A DNA stretch of 64,000 nucleotides from Arion vulgaris (GCA_020796225.1 CM036765.1:806001-870000); one strand, 5' to 3'. Shown: positions 48,601 through 54,934, counted from the first letter of the stretch. Notes: a model not told the origin generated them from the sequence alone. Numbers and translations: made by a program.

Positions 48601-51147
48601 GCAGAAAATCAGATTGTGGTTCATCTAATATCCAGAGTCATTTTGGCACCATCCAGTGTGGCCGTCGGCGTTGCAACACGTGTGCTTATGTAATACAGAC
48701 CCGCACTGTGTCTTTTCCAAAAGCCATGTTTGTTATTGAAGACAGTTTCACGTGCGAGTTCCGTAATATTATCTATGCCATCACCTGCAAAGGTGCAACA
48801 ATGCCTATATTGGTGAGACCGGCAAGAGGCTCAGTGACCAATTCGCCCAACACTTGCGCGATATACGCCAATGCTCTGTGACCCCTGTAGCTACTCATTT
48901 CAATGATACTACCCATTCAGGAGCTTGCAATGTCCAGGTCACAGCCATCCGATCATGTTCCTTTGATGATCGTAGTCGATTTGCTCTGGAGAACCGTTTT
49001 ATTTCGTTGTATGGTACCTTGCGACCTCTTGGACTCAACGCATTACATTCCTATGCTTCTTAGTACTTTCTCATCTCATGACTTGTAATCTATCTATGTG
49101 TGAAAAATCTGGCCAACAATGGCGGAATGCGGGAGGGCCATTCAGAGTCAGAACTGTTTGATTCTGAACACGACTTTGCTAGCGCATTCCCGCCAGGTTT
49201 GGTCGGGTATTTCGGTTTCGTTGCGAGCTACTGAGTTAGTGCTTGAGACACGCTGTGAGCTGTGACTGTTACATGGAATGTTTTTTGCTGTGTCAACCGT
49301 GAGTTTGTTGTGTGTATTCAGAAAATGGCGGATAGCGGTTATGCGAACAAGCAATCTGCCGTATGCAGTTATGTTGCGAAGTGCAGAAAGCTGGATTTTG
49401 CCGTGATTGATGTCCCCTTCGACAAAAATTGCAATTCAAGTGATGAACAGTTTTGTGTTGCTACATTCGCGTTGGCCATATGCATATTATGCGGTGCATG
49501 TTGCTTTTTGTGGCGGTCGCGGCTGTTTCATTCTGGAATTAGTTCACACAGGAAACTTTTCACAGGTGTTAGCATTTCGTGTGATATTCATTGGCACAGG
49601 AACGGAGCAATTATGGGGTGACCCGTTGCAGTGAAGTTGGAACCGTACTTATGAACTATGAACCAATCTATATATGTATTTGCTTCATATATAAGTTATA
49701 TATTCACTTGATTGTTTGTTGTTTCTCTTCTTTTCCACTTCTAGTTTTGTGTTGCACTCATTTAGTTATCGTTTTTATTCCCAGATTTTCATTGATACGT
49801 TTGAATGTTTCTGTAATCGTCCATTTGTAGTGTTCTTTGAAATTCGTTACTCCTGTTGTATCGTTTGCTTGATAAAGGCCTTTTGGTAGAAACGTTGCTG
49901 TTTATCGTCACTATTTCTGTATTTTGTAAAACTATAGTACTTTGTTTGTACGTGTTTGCTATTTTACCAAGTTTTACTGCAGTCTTCCCATTTTCCACTA
50001 GTTCTACAGCGGTCTTTATTGCTATAATCTCTGCCTCATAGTTGGAACATATATTACCACAAGGGGCACAGTAACTATAGGTAGTTCCATCTGGATATTT
50101 CAGGCATATGCCACAGCCAGTGAAGGCAGGAAGTCAGACAAGGCTGCATTTTGTCGCCTTGTCTGTTTAACATATATGCAGAAAACATCATGAAGAATAT
50201 TACAGAAGATAGCGGAAAAGAACAATATGATATAATTGGAGGAAGAGAAATACGCTGACGATGACAGTGTTACTGTCAACATCACAAAAAGGGATTGAGA
50301 AATATTAGGAGAAGTGAAAGATAAAAGCGAAAAACATAATCTATATATCAATGTAGCAAAAACAAAAATAATGACAACAGATAAAGCGAACATGACAAAA
50401 GATATCTTTTTAACAACGGAGAGAAAGTAGAAAATGTGAACAGTTTTGAATATCTTGGCTCACTGCTAACAACAGATGGAAATGGGATGAAGGAAATTAA
50501 AAGAACAAACATGGCTTTACAAAAAATTAAACAACTAAAAACAGTATGGAATGGAACTGATAAGAAAACAAATATCAGAATACTAAGAGCATGTATATTC
50601 CCAGTGGCAACGTATGGGCGTGAAGCATGGACATTTAATAAAGCAGCGGAAAGACACATATGTGCTTCTGAATATAAGTGTTACAGAAGAGTCCTCTGTA
50701 TATCTTGGATCAAATAGATCTATCCAGACAGAACCCAAAATCAAAGAGAACTAACTGGCTGATGCTACAAATAAGAAAGAGAAAGTTGAGATATTTTGGA
50801 GATATAAAAAGACATGAAGGGCTGGAGAAGACCATCATGGAAGGAGGCATACCGGTAAAGAGAAGAAGAAGAAGACCACGGAGAAGATGGATTCAGGATG
50901 TAACTGATGGTTTGAACATGACCCCTGCAGAGGCAGGACATCTGGCCTATGAGAGAGAGAAATTCCTGAGAACTGTTGGGGTGACAAAGTTCTGCTCAGG
51001 ACAAGCTATTTGATGATGATACTCACAGATATTGGTACTGGTGGTTCCAGGATTTGGATTTGCAGGACTTTGTGTGAATATAGGATTCAGCTGGCTCTGT
51101 GCCAGGTGACACAAAGATACTAGCAATATCACAAACATCATTGCCAT
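23667..51147 (-). CDS. CUB-domain single-pass membrane protein with PPxY-rich tail (six exons)
   Basis: Six minus-strand exons (51027-51147, 46731-46975, 41196-41336, 35182-35382, 27222-27362, 23667-24433) assemble into a protein of about 540 residues. Order: signal peptide (about residues 1-19), short Pro/Asn/Thr-rich spacer, one CUB-like domain (about 45-165) with four cysteines, a juxtamembrane spacer, one transmembrane helix (about 190-215), then a cytoplasmic tail of more than 300 residues that is Ser/Arg/Glu-rich then Pro/Gln-rich and carries HPPLY, PPPY and PPIY. Phases agree at junctions 1/2, 3/4, 4/5 and 5/6. Junction 2/3 is off by one base, so a microexon, another splice site or a sequence error is needed there. 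CUB domains bind proteins outside the cell and PPxY binds WW domains (for example NEDD4-type ligases), so a surface receptor or adaptor is inferred. I do not recognise the gene by name; NETO-type proteins differ (two CUB plus LDLa). Confidence 0.75.
24646..24680. repeat. (TA)n microsatellite
   Basis: About 17 TA units, directly next to the 3' end of a minus-strand LINE-D copy. Confidence 0.9.
24681..24985 (-). mobile_element. LINE-D 3' fragment, minus strand
   Basis: Starts CCTCTCATACCGGTATAAGT and follows the same order as 39480-39890 (EIV.VAQDRAIWR-type end, then KRG-type and GHPLRR-like blocks). Inside the last intron of the CUB gene, sense to it. Confidence 0.65.
25537..25905. repeat. 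Minisatellite, about 39-bp unit, nine copies
   Basis: Unit GGAAGCACCGGAGCCAATGA plus ATATGTAAGACGCCCAG, with single-base length changes between units. Diverged relatives continue at about 26000-26115. The minus-strand frames across it are repetition artefacts. Confidence 0.9.
26225..26690 (-). mobile_element. I-type LINE (I-C), strongly decayed 3' end
   Basis: Minus strand: order of segments matches 30295-30640 (the CAGATTTGAAAGAGTATGCA segment, then the ...GTCCTCAACTTCCAT RNase H segment near 26605). No open frame remains. Confidence 0.55.
26895..27075 (+). mobile_element. I-type LINE C-terminal fragment
   Basis: IDSSDILNDIRKTGLTWDSC and YRNLESNMALLDLN resemble the DRxDILxALRES...L..LG block downstream of RNase H in I-A/I-B. 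Short and decayed. Confidence 0.45.
27222..27362 (-). CDS. CUB membrane protein exon 5: start of cytoplasmic tail
   Basis: Acceptor ...ctttcag; the donor chosen is ACTG|gtgttt because it gives the phase 1 exit required by exon 6. Encodes GTTFNMKSQPTNVWSTEMKQ through PTEDDDT. No domain recognised. The donor is weak by consensus, so the exact 3' edge is uncertain. Confidence 0.6.
27866..28529. mobile_element. 664-bp foldback element with long inverted arms and TTAA ends
   Basis: Begins TTAAGGGGGGAGTCTGGTCT and ends with the reverse complement form (AAGACCCGAATCCCCCCCTTAA). The arms, about 27866-28160 and 28225-28529, pair over most of their length; the spacer is about 60 bases. TTAA at both ends is the target of piggyBac and Kolobok-type transposons, and the RR start (GG) fits Kolobok better. 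No transposase inside. Confidence 0.75.
28825..29040 (+). pseudogene. Mutator-like transposase fragment
   Basis: Two frames joined by a shift: SMEAEVAKLIFARC, then RQLVYCQLLCDGDFKAFVET, FNYDIQIVKEDFINRTAKK. The SMEAE...LLCDGD.KAF......KEDCINH-like order matches Mutator-like (PF20700-type) transposases of invertebrates as I recall them; the DGD acid motif is intact. It lies 300 bases from the TTAA foldback element. Confidence 0.5.
29055..30290. other. Unassigned AT-rich intron DNA
   Basis: No frame recognised. A short direct repeat (AGAAATATATTTTTA) sits at about 29360-29390. The segment TTTCCATGGCAAC near 29628 also occurs in the foldback element at about 28378, so part of this stretch may belong to a longer decayed transposon. 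Confidence 0.35.
30295..30640 (-). mobile_element. I-type LINE (I-C) RNase H fragment, minus strand
   Basis: Minus strand: KVGWGFLANVHGRVVAERSA, AYRTTTSSMRMEVEAVTAAL, WISGTSFTGAVVVSDSQLML, HKIQKGRF. RNase H with E and D active-site residues. Head-to-head with the next plus-strand copy. Confidence 0.8.
30690..32530 (+). mobile_element. I-type LINE (I-C), RT through start of RNase H
   Basis: ALKASHSTAPGPDGVQYHHI, DLEDAYNEVNFSIMVRSLIK, GLPLGSPLSPVMFNIYTANL, LTLTFADDILIYRTG (FADD intact), HYLGITFDRSVSFKHHI, DRLVMSVVDYGLEFL, YMLGLLSLRSRHAIARTKAY, GMSWMAQAERTISQVTT, then VVVYTDRSVQRGEK, the RNase H start with TDGS changed to TDRS. Frame shifts at several points. Inside an intron of the CUB gene, antisense to it. 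Confidence 0.85.
32750..33115 (-). mobile_element. LINE-D 3' fragment, minus strand
   Basis: Broken copy following the order of 39480-39890, with the segment AGTGGTTGACCAGACATTTC near 32960. Confidence 0.6.
33125..34155 (+). mobile_element. I-type LINE (I-A), RT end through RNase H to 3' terminus
   Basis: IARAHA-like, GRAADTVLLV, then RNase H: DDVIYTDGSVVRHEKSAWAF, MTTSSMTMEVLAVTNALRWL, CILSDSLSIIRK, FVPGHMGVVGNERADRLAGS in shifted frame, then LKIGVARKEQHNRYMSRLIN, TVSRWMLLEIL. Ends CCAAACTGAAACCGAAA. An internal deletion removes about 60 bases near 33955. Confidence 0.8.
34516..34961 (+). mobile_element. Repeat A copy 2, 5' truncated, 10-bp target-site duplication
   Basis: Element 34526-34951, flanked by ACTAGCATTA at 34516-34525 and 34952-34961. 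Starts inside the full-length unit at CGAGCTACTGAGTTAGTGCT. The 5' truncation with duplication is typical of LINE-machinery copies. Confidence 0.8.
35182..35382 (-). CDS. CUB membrane protein exon 4: transmembrane segment
   Basis: Acceptor ...cttcacag, donor ACAG|gtagga. Encodes GGVNPGDGTLGAYSYFDKFP, then a hydrophobic helix from AAIVGMIGAF to VIIVYC, then CSRNYWGLNKQWETHELAAM. Basic and polar residues right after the helix fit a type I topology with a cytoplasmic C-terminus. Phase 1 on both sides agrees with exons 3 and 5. Confidence 0.75.
35504..35645. mobile_element. 142-bp TTAA-bounded MITE
   Basis: Left end TTAACTCCTTGTAGACCAAA; right end is its imperfect inverse (GGTCTACTAAGAGTTAA). 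TTAA at both ends and a TTAAC-Y-C start suggest a piggyBac-type non-autonomous element. The flanks repeat AAGTCACTATA(G/T)CTCATGTTTAA on both sides. Confidence 0.65.
35690..35965 (-). mobile_element. I-type LINE (I-C) 3' end, minus strand
   Basis: Matches 60900-61150 in order: TTACTAAACTGGCAT...GGTGCTCAGTCTCCCCCAAC...ACTGATGGT...GTAAACACAC. Decayed. Confidence 0.6.
36100..36250. repeat. Low-complexity AC/A-rich repeat
   Basis: Irregular repeats of AAAACAATACAAGGAAATAC. No coding meaning. Confidence 0.6.
36660..36760 (+). mobile_element. Possible tRNA-headed SINE fragment (SINE-3)
   Basis: GTAGCAAAGTTGATAATAC resembles a box A and CAGGGTTCGAAGTTAGA a box B about 45 bases later. Single copy seen, no TSD. 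Confidence 0.4.
36778..36895. repeat. 15-bp tandem repeat, about seven copies
   Basis: Unit GTGACGCGACTACAT with GAGACGCGA variants. CpG-rich in an AT-rich setting. Confidence 0.85.
36942..37257. repeat. 77-bp tandem repeat, four near-identical units
   Basis: Units start at 36942, 37019, 37096 and 37173, with the next partial unit at 37250. Spacing is exactly 77 and I see no differences between units, so the expansion is recent or homogenised. Confidence 0.92.
37429..37545. repeat. Near-perfect 117-bp palindrome
   Basis: Arms 37429-37481 and about 37490-37545 pair almost fully (GTTTTACAAATTACAAAAAC against its reverse complement), loop about 9 bases. Related to repeat B at 49850-49935 and 22120-22175. 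Confidence 0.85.
37735..38010. repeat. 66-bp minisatellite, first array
   Basis: About four units of GATCAGATAACTAACACCAG...ACCTGAAGAAAAGTGTACAG, the same unit as the array at 40467-41110. Units vary by a few bases. Confidence 0.88.
38020..39160. other. Unassigned intron DNA
   Basis: A 90-codon minus-strand frame at 38154-38426 has no recognisable motif. Nothing else supported. Confidence 0.4.
39172..39445 (+). mobile_element. tRNA-derived SINE (SINE-2), copy 1
   Basis: Head GGGGCTAAGTGGTTGAGCCC (box A) and GGGGGTTGGAATTGGGA (decayed box B), then a body with CTCTCGGCAGATGGCGTGTC and TCTGCGGAGAGAGACCG, ending CTTTCGGCTTTAGACATTTT. A second copy lies at 58045-58315, minus strand. Confidence 0.75.
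39465..39895 (-). mobile_element. LINE-D 3' fragment with (ATT)n tail, minus strand
   Basis: (AAT)n at 39465-39482, then the reverse of the block seen at 21500-21880 (EEIE.VAQDR.IWRNYLQAL, RPKETLNQTLL, SGQPLV). Its upstream end meets Repeat A copy 3. Confidence 0.75.
39898..40466 (+). mobile_element. Repeat A copy 3, full length
   Basis: Starts CTGGACAGCAATGGCAGAAT and ends GAACTATGAACTATG. No clear target-site duplication: the left flank is LINE-D and the right flank is the first base of a 66-bp minisatellite. Confidence 0.78.
40467..41110. repeat. 66-bp minisatellite, second array, about ten units
   Basis: Units start at 40528, 40594, 40660 and so on, 66 apart. Because 66 is a multiple of three, the minus strand stays open (SLHCTLFFRLDSSKTGVSYL) for 200 codons; I read this as repetition, not coding. 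Confidence 0.92.
41115..42000. other. Intron DNA around CUB exon 3
   Basis: Apart from exon 3 (41196-41336) nothing recognisable. Confidence 0.4.
41196..41336 (-). CDS. CUB membrane protein exon 3: end of CUB-like domain
   Basis: Acceptor ...tatattag, donor TCAG|gtagta. Reads VIFDCRSSQNLNRRQFITSG then NTATFMM and FDIEMIVTSASG. The ITSGNTATF segment matches the SSGN.L.V.F strand of CUB domains, so it continues exon 2 in order. The frame requires one base from the previous exon, whereas exon 2 ends on a codon boundary. Confidence 0.7.
42005..42200 (+). mobile_element. LINE-D fragment, plus strand
   Basis: ATGTCTGGTCAACCACTAGT then the ...KKEKM..ICWAY-like and ETNFAERGEKYL-like blocks in shifted frames, matching 21600-21800. 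Confidence 0.65.
42200..43520. repeat. GC-rich repetitive island
   Basis: Abruptly higher GC and CpG than its neighbours. 42480-42870 holds three diverged copies of a roughly 130-bp unit (GAGCCC...CATG(C/T)TCTCTCTTGAGCCC, ...ATGAGTATG(A/C)TGGGAGTCG). 42880-42990 and 43030-43140 are two copies of a roughly 150-bp unit (AATGGTGAGGTAGGCACCAG, GGGCAGAGC(A/G)TGCAC). Open frames on both strands (up to 269 codons, minus) follow from high GC and lack protein-like motifs. It may be a LINE or other element 5' region, or a satellite. Confidence 0.65.
43655..43740 (+). mobile_element. LINE-D 3' end remnant
   Basis: CCATAGAAGAGATTGAACGA followed by the GTTGCTCGGGATAGAGCGAT block (SIEEIERVARDRAI), as in the LINE-D end at 21800. 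Confidence 0.6.
43735..43840 (-). mobile_element. I-type LINE remnant, end of RNase H
   Basis: Minus strand: NEQTDL then MDMVDILNAIRDSGQTEDSG, matching the NERADRLA...MDR.DILNAL segment of I-A. Confidence 0.5.
44330..44680 (+). mobile_element. RTE-B C-terminal fragment
   Basis: RIRQSRFCGHIMQREGLEHL, VTGKIQG and WRDMIAYAAGMALD-type end, shared with 5800-6060. (GATTG)2 near 44672. Confidence 0.7.
45010..45500 (+). mobile_element. LINE-E C-terminal fragment
   Basis: FWPTLCYQCQTWPITAANE, RCLRRAAGVTIRDKIR, a frame break, then WFGHLTRMP-like and ARKR-type ends. Nearly the same sequence as 59645-60070. Confidence 0.75.
45545..46375 (-). mobile_element. I-type LINE RNase H region, decayed
   Basis: Minus strand, broken frames: SAENAVNYEGTGVYIEYPN (RNase H start), IRDSIRVPNEKFF, then LTDARSVHPKTRKSGSRKLS, LSFYTSQQETVDL and QTADDILQICSK. 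This order fits an RNase H followed by the C-terminal Cys-rich end of an I-type LINE. Confidence 0.55.
46731..46975 (-). CDS. CUB membrane protein exon 2: first half of CUB-like domain
   Basis: Acceptor ...gttttag, donor ATG|gtatga. Encodes FYLTSNSDCNGNVRELFEAP through VSIYDGDGAQQLM. The pattern (Cys, extended strands, Cys, D-I-E-I strand, Cys, YDG) matches the first two thirds of a CUB domain, where IYDG is a typical core motif. Ends in phase 0, which does not agree with the entry phase of exon 3. Confidence 0.75.
47180..47425 (-). mobile_element. I-type LINE (I-C) 3' end, strongly decayed
   Basis: Segments in the same order as 60900-61150: AGGTGCACAATTGACCCCAG, ATGTTCAATGGTATGGATGT, GGTTAGGCACAC. 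No frame. Confidence 0.4.
47690..48045 (+). mobile_element. LINE reverse transcriptase fragment
   Basis: MGRLCRKMEENINITQAGFR, HIFNMRKIIEKS, SCFIDYSKAFHCVE, ELWKIIEEMGFPLHLIQIIK, ELYSDQMVAVRT in broken frames; RT fingers and palm. Cut at 48046 by sequence of opposite orientation. Confidence 0.7.
48046..48600 (-). mobile_element. I-type LINE, end of RNase H and Cys/His C-terminus
   Basis: Minus strand: PGHTNIRGNDKADHLAKQGS (RNase H end), then HRINPTHLPHCRKCSHSCET, VQHILLECSGLHKARQELLP. The C-x2-C...H...C pattern is the C-terminal zinc-like motif of this LINE group. Confidence 0.7.
48610..49063 (+). mobile_element. Penelope-like element, GIY-YIG endonuclease end
   Basis: CGRRRCNTCAYVIQTRTVSF, FTCEFRNIIYAITCK, then after a one-base shift near 48795 CNNAYIGETGKRLSDQFAQH, LRDIRQCSVTPVATHFNDTT and LENRFISLYGTLRPLGLNAL to a stop. 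The CxxC upstream and IIYAI...AYIGETGKRL are the GIY-YIG domain that ends Penelope-like retroelements. The RT part is absent. Confidence 0.8.
49087..49678 (+). mobile_element. Repeat A copy 4, full length, with near-perfect target-site duplication
   Basis: Element 49101-49664 flanked by AATCTATCTATGTG (49087) and AATCTATATATGTA (49665). Begins near CTGGCCAACAATGGCGGAAT, ends ACTTATGAACTATGAAC. A frame of 119 codons inside (49262-49621) is also partly open in copy 1. Confidence 0.8.
49690..49935. repeat. Repeat B copy
   Basis: Contains GATAAAGGCCTTTTGGTAGA...ACGTTGCTGTTTATCGTCAC...TTTTGTAAAACTATAGTACT, shared with 22075-22330 (inverted) and with the palindrome at 37429-37545. Confidence 0.6.
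49936..50112 (-). mobile_element. I-type LINE RNase H fragment
   Basis: Minus strand: CLKYPDGTTYSYCAPCGNIC then SNYEAEIIAIKTAVELVENG. The YEAEIIAI segment is the RNase H Glu region. Confidence 0.55.
50113..51020 (+). mobile_element. RTE-A LINE copy ending at the CUB gene exon 1 donor
   Basis: RQGCILSPCLFNIYAENIMK-like start, YADD region (decayed), NSFEYLGSLLTTDGNGMKEI, KQLKTVWNGTDKKTNIRILR, ATYGREAWTFNKAAERHICA, LMLQIRKRKLRYFGDIKRHE, RRRRPRRRWIQDVTDGLNMT, PAEAGHLAYEREKFL, 3' tail (GAT)n. Best preserved of this family here. Antisense to the CUB gene. Confidence 0.85.
51027..51147 (-). CDS. CUB membrane protein exon 1: start codon and signal peptide
   Basis: First ATG after an in-frame TGA; an upstream in-frame TTG at 51159 is unlikely as a start in an animal. 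Encodes MAMMFVILLVSLCHLAQSQ, a clear hydrophobic signal peptide, then a Pro/Asn/Thr spacer ending STNI. Donor T|gtgagt occupies 51021-51026. Phase 1 (T) completes with TT of exon 2 to give Phe. An RTE LINE 3' tail begins immediately beyond the donor hexamer. Confidence 0.72.
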
Positions 51148-51392
51148 CAATACTGTCAAACACTGTGAATGTCACACAATTGTTTTACTTTCAGCTTGCT
51201 TTTTGTTTCCAAGTTGCTTGTCTGGTATGTTTTCTATTCCAAGGTGAACCTGCAGTAACACAGTCATATTTTAGTATTTTTCCTCTTGTTAGTTCAGATT
51301 TATAGTTATAATCTGTATAGTAGAAATTTAAAAAAAAACAAGTCAAGTGAAAGCTACACATTTTAGTCACATTCCTCTGTAAGTAAACTGTC

Positions 51393-51626
51393 AAAACATA
51401 GATGTATGACTATAATGCAAAACATAGATGTATGACTATAATGCAAAACATAGATGTATGACTATAATGCAAAACATAGATGTATGACTATAATGCAAAA
51501 CATAGATGTATGACTATAATGCAAAACATAGATGTATGACTATAATGCAAAACATAGATGTATGACTATAATGCAAAACATAGATGTATGACTATAATGC
51601 AAAACATAGATGTGTGACTATAATGA
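51393..51626. repeat. 26-bp minisatellite, nine units
   Basis: Unit AAAACATAGATGTATGACTA plus TAATGC, identical except the last (GTGTGACTA). It lies about 250 bases upstream of the CUB gene start codon. Confidence 0.93.
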
Positions 51627-51824
51627 ATATACGTTCTATGACAATAAGTCCTGTTAGTGTTCGATATAAGACTCAATATATTTTTGTTAAATGTTTGGTA
51701 CAGATTCTTCTAGGCCACCTTCTGCATTCATGTTACTCTTTAGTTTAGATGAACAAGCTTTTAGCAGCACAAAGTCACAGTCTTCTCCAGGAGAGTCTCG
51801 TAAGACCCTTTTCTGGTTTTCTTC

Positions 51825-52292
51825 TTCTTCAATGATTCAGTGGAGTTTGTCTTGGGCTTTTGCCCTTCAACACAATGTCATGCACTGGTATCTTTTCGTC
51901 TTCTCTTCCACCATTTACTTCTTTATAGAAGTGTTGGGAGGAAAGGGGACGGGAGATGGAGAGTGAAGTGATCGTGTGTGTGCTTGCTCCAATGCATTTT
52001 GTAAGCTGCTATTCATTTTCTTAAGACTGTTCTTGATACCATGACTTCATCTTTTGCATGGTCTTGCTCTATACTTTTTCTGTGTGGCTCTCTGCGGTAG
52101 GCGATACCAGGGCATTCTTGTCATGTGTCAAAATCATTTAATCTGTTGTTCTTTTATGAATTAAATGACTGATTTTACATCCAGTCTTCTTCTGATTTCT
52201 TCATTTCTAATTTTGTCTCTTATTGTCACACCTGCAGCTCTTCTAAGGCACCTCATCTCTGCTGTTATGATTTCCGCTCGAAATTGGTATCT
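51825..52292 (-). mobile_element. LINE-E C-terminal fragment, minus strand
   Basis: Reverse of the 45100-45500 block: RCLRRAAGVTIRDKIRNEEI-type start near 52240 down to TTTACTTCTTTATAGAAGTG near 51920. Confidence 0.7.
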
Positions 52293-52477
52293 GCATGTAC
52301 AAATTCTTGTTTTGTGAATGTGTTCCATTGATATGGCTTTGGTGGAAGTTGAATCTTCCTAACATTACTCAATGCTTGACACTCAAAGAGATGGCAGTCA
52401 ATAGTTTCTTAGTGATGTGTTTACAGCTACAACTCTTTTAATGCGTTATGGTTGAATTATGTGATTATTAAATGGTA

Positions 52478-53818
52478 TATGTTGAGTCCTGAGCTGTAAA
52501 ATGGGACCCTGATCTCTCCCAAGTTGTTTGATGTTGGGTCCTGAGCTGTTAAATGGTACTCTAATCTCTCCCAAGTTGTTTGATGTTGAGTCCTGAGCTA
52601 TAAAATGGTACTCTAATCTCTTCCAAGTTGTTTGATGTTGAGTCCTGAGCTGTAACATGGTACCCCGATCTCTCCACGTTGTTTGATGTTGGGTCCTGAG
52701 CTGTAAAATGGTACCCTGATCTCTCCCAAGTTGTTTGATGTTGAGTCCTGAGCTGTTAAATGGTACTCTAATCTCTCCCAAGTTGTTTGATGTTGAGTCC
52801 TGAGCTGTTAAATGGTACTCTAATCTCTCCCAAGTTGTTTGATGTTGGGTCCTGAGCTGTAAAATGGTACTCTAATCTCTCCCAAATTGTTCGATGTTGA
52901 GTCCTGAGCTGTAACATGGTACACTAATCTCTCCCAAGTTGTTTGATGTTGAGTCCTGAGCTGTAACATGGTACTCTAATAAGTTGTTTGATGTTGAGTC
53001 TGAGCTGTAAATGGTACTCTAATTTCTCCCAAGTTGTTTGATGTTGAGTCCTGAGCTGTAACATGGTACTCTAATCTCTTCCAAGTTGTTTGATGTTGAG
53101 TCCTGAGATGTAAAATGGTACTCTAATCTCTCCCAAGTTGTTTGATGTTGAGTCCTGAGATGTTAAATGGTACTCTAATCTCTCCCAAGTTGTTTGATGT
53201 TGGGTCCTGAGCTGTAAAATGGTACTCTAATCTCTCCCAAGTTGTTTGATGTTGAGTCCTGAGCTGTAAAATGGTACTCTAATCTCTCCCAAGATGTTTG
53301 ATGTTGAGTCCTGAGCTGTAAAATGGTACTCTAATCTCTTCCAAGTTGTTTGATGTTGAGTCCTGAGCTGTAAAATGGTACTCTAATAAGTTGTTTGATG
53401 TTGAGTCCTGAGCTGTAAAATGGTACTCTAATTTCTCCCAAGTTGTTTGATGTTGAGTCCTGAGCTGTAACATGGTACTCTAATCTCTTCCAAGTTGTTT
53501 GATGTTGAGTCCTGAGATGTAAAATGGTACTCTAATCTCTCCCAAGTTGTTTGATGTTGAGTCCTGAGATGTAAAATGGTACTCTAATCTCTCCCAAGTT
53601 GTTTGATGTTGGGTCCTGAGCTGTAAAATGGTACTCTAATCTCTCCCAAGTTGTTTGATGTTGAGTCTGAGCTGTAAATGGTACTCTAATCTCTCCCAAG
53701 TTGTTTGATGTTGAGTCCTGAGCTGTAAAATGGTACTCTAATCTCTTCCAAGTTGTTTGATGTTGAGTCCTGAGCTGTAAAATGGTACTCTAAATCTCTC
53801 CCAAGTTGTTTGATGTTA
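52478..53818. repeat. 52-bp minisatellite, about 26 units
   Basis: Unit GTTGTTTGATGTTGAGTCCT plus GAGCTGTAAAATGGTACTCTA and ATCTCTCCCAA. Units differ by point changes and a few short deletions (for example at 52980 and 53386), and variants recur in order, pointing to multi-unit duplications. It lies upstream of the CUB gene. Confidence 0.93.
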
Positions 53819-54129
53819 TCATTGAGGTTTGGGTTGACTATATCTCTCTTCCAGTGTTCCCTATGGCCAATCTGCGCAACAACATTTCTTTATTAGTTAT
53901 TCTTAAGATTTGTTTGGCTGTGTGACAGTGTTATTGTTGTGAATGGTAGTTCTTGTGTTGATACTCTCTAAGCTAACTTGTCTAATTTGTAATTCACAAG
54001 ATCCACAATGTACATCATCTTCTAAAACCTGGAGGAAAGACATTGAATCTGTAAATGTGCTTTGTGCCTTTGATGGAAAGACATCTAAAATGGTCTTCAG
54101 CTAAACAAAGCTAGTTCCAGCACATACAG

Positions 54130-54185
54130 TTTAGATCATAGATTCCCAAACTTTTTCGCCCAACGCCACTTTGCACAACATAAAG
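54130..54185. mobile_element. Possible hAT terminus
   Basis: GATTCCCAAACTTTTTCGCC and CAACGCCACTTTGC resemble hAT-type ends with CC(A/C)AACTTTTT...ACGCC. No partner end found. Confidence 0.3.
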
Positions 54186-54219
54186 CAGACACAGAAGAAG
54201 TTCCATTGAGAAAACATAG

Positions 54220-54465
54220 TCAACATTAACAAGGTGACGCAAACATCTAGGACACCCCAAACTCTTCTAGCATATAATAAGAACATGGGTGGAATAGACC
54301 AGAATGACATAGTGCTGTACTGCTACCTTGATGAAAGTAGGACAGTGAAGTACTGGAAGAAAGTAGCTTCAACATACTTTAACGAATGCTTTCACTCCTA
54401 CATTCTGGACAAAGAAAATACCAGTACAACCGTGATGCCAAGGAAAAAGTTCAAACAGTGATAGA
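54220..54465 (+). pseudogene. piggyBac-type transposase fragment
   Basis: VTQTSRTPQTLLAYNKNMGG, IDQNDIVLYCYLDESRTVKY, WKKVASTYFNECFHSYIL. The YN..MGG.D..D......R...KWWKK order is the C-terminal half of the DDE_Tnp_1_7 domain, including its last catalytic Asp region. No N-terminal part or ends recognised. Confidence 0.75.
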
Positions 54466-54934
54466 AGCACTGTGCAAGGACCATCAAGAAACAAAGGAAG
54501 ATGCAGGATGAAGAGGAATTAGTTCAATTTCTTACAGAAAGAAAGGTCGATGCGTTGAATGACCGCAAAGCTCCTGGAGGAAGCAGGGAGTCTGTACAAG
54601 TGTATCAGATGGAGAAGGTACTTAGGTTCTTGTCTCACTAAGTATAAGTTCTATATGCTCTAGTGATTCAAGCATCATGGACTAAAGACATTTTGTGATT
54701 ACATATGTACTTTATTGTTATGTATTTTAAACAATCATTAAAATATATCTGCACGAATATTTTTATTTTATGAATAAAATGCAAATTGACATTTAATTGT
54801 CAAAAAACATGAAAAATTAACTTGGAACATTCACAGAATAGTCATCACCAAATAACCAATAATATCTTGTCCTGGCAAATTTGCCACCTAACAGTAGTTA
54901 ATTTAACACTACTAACAATCTCATTTCAATCTGA

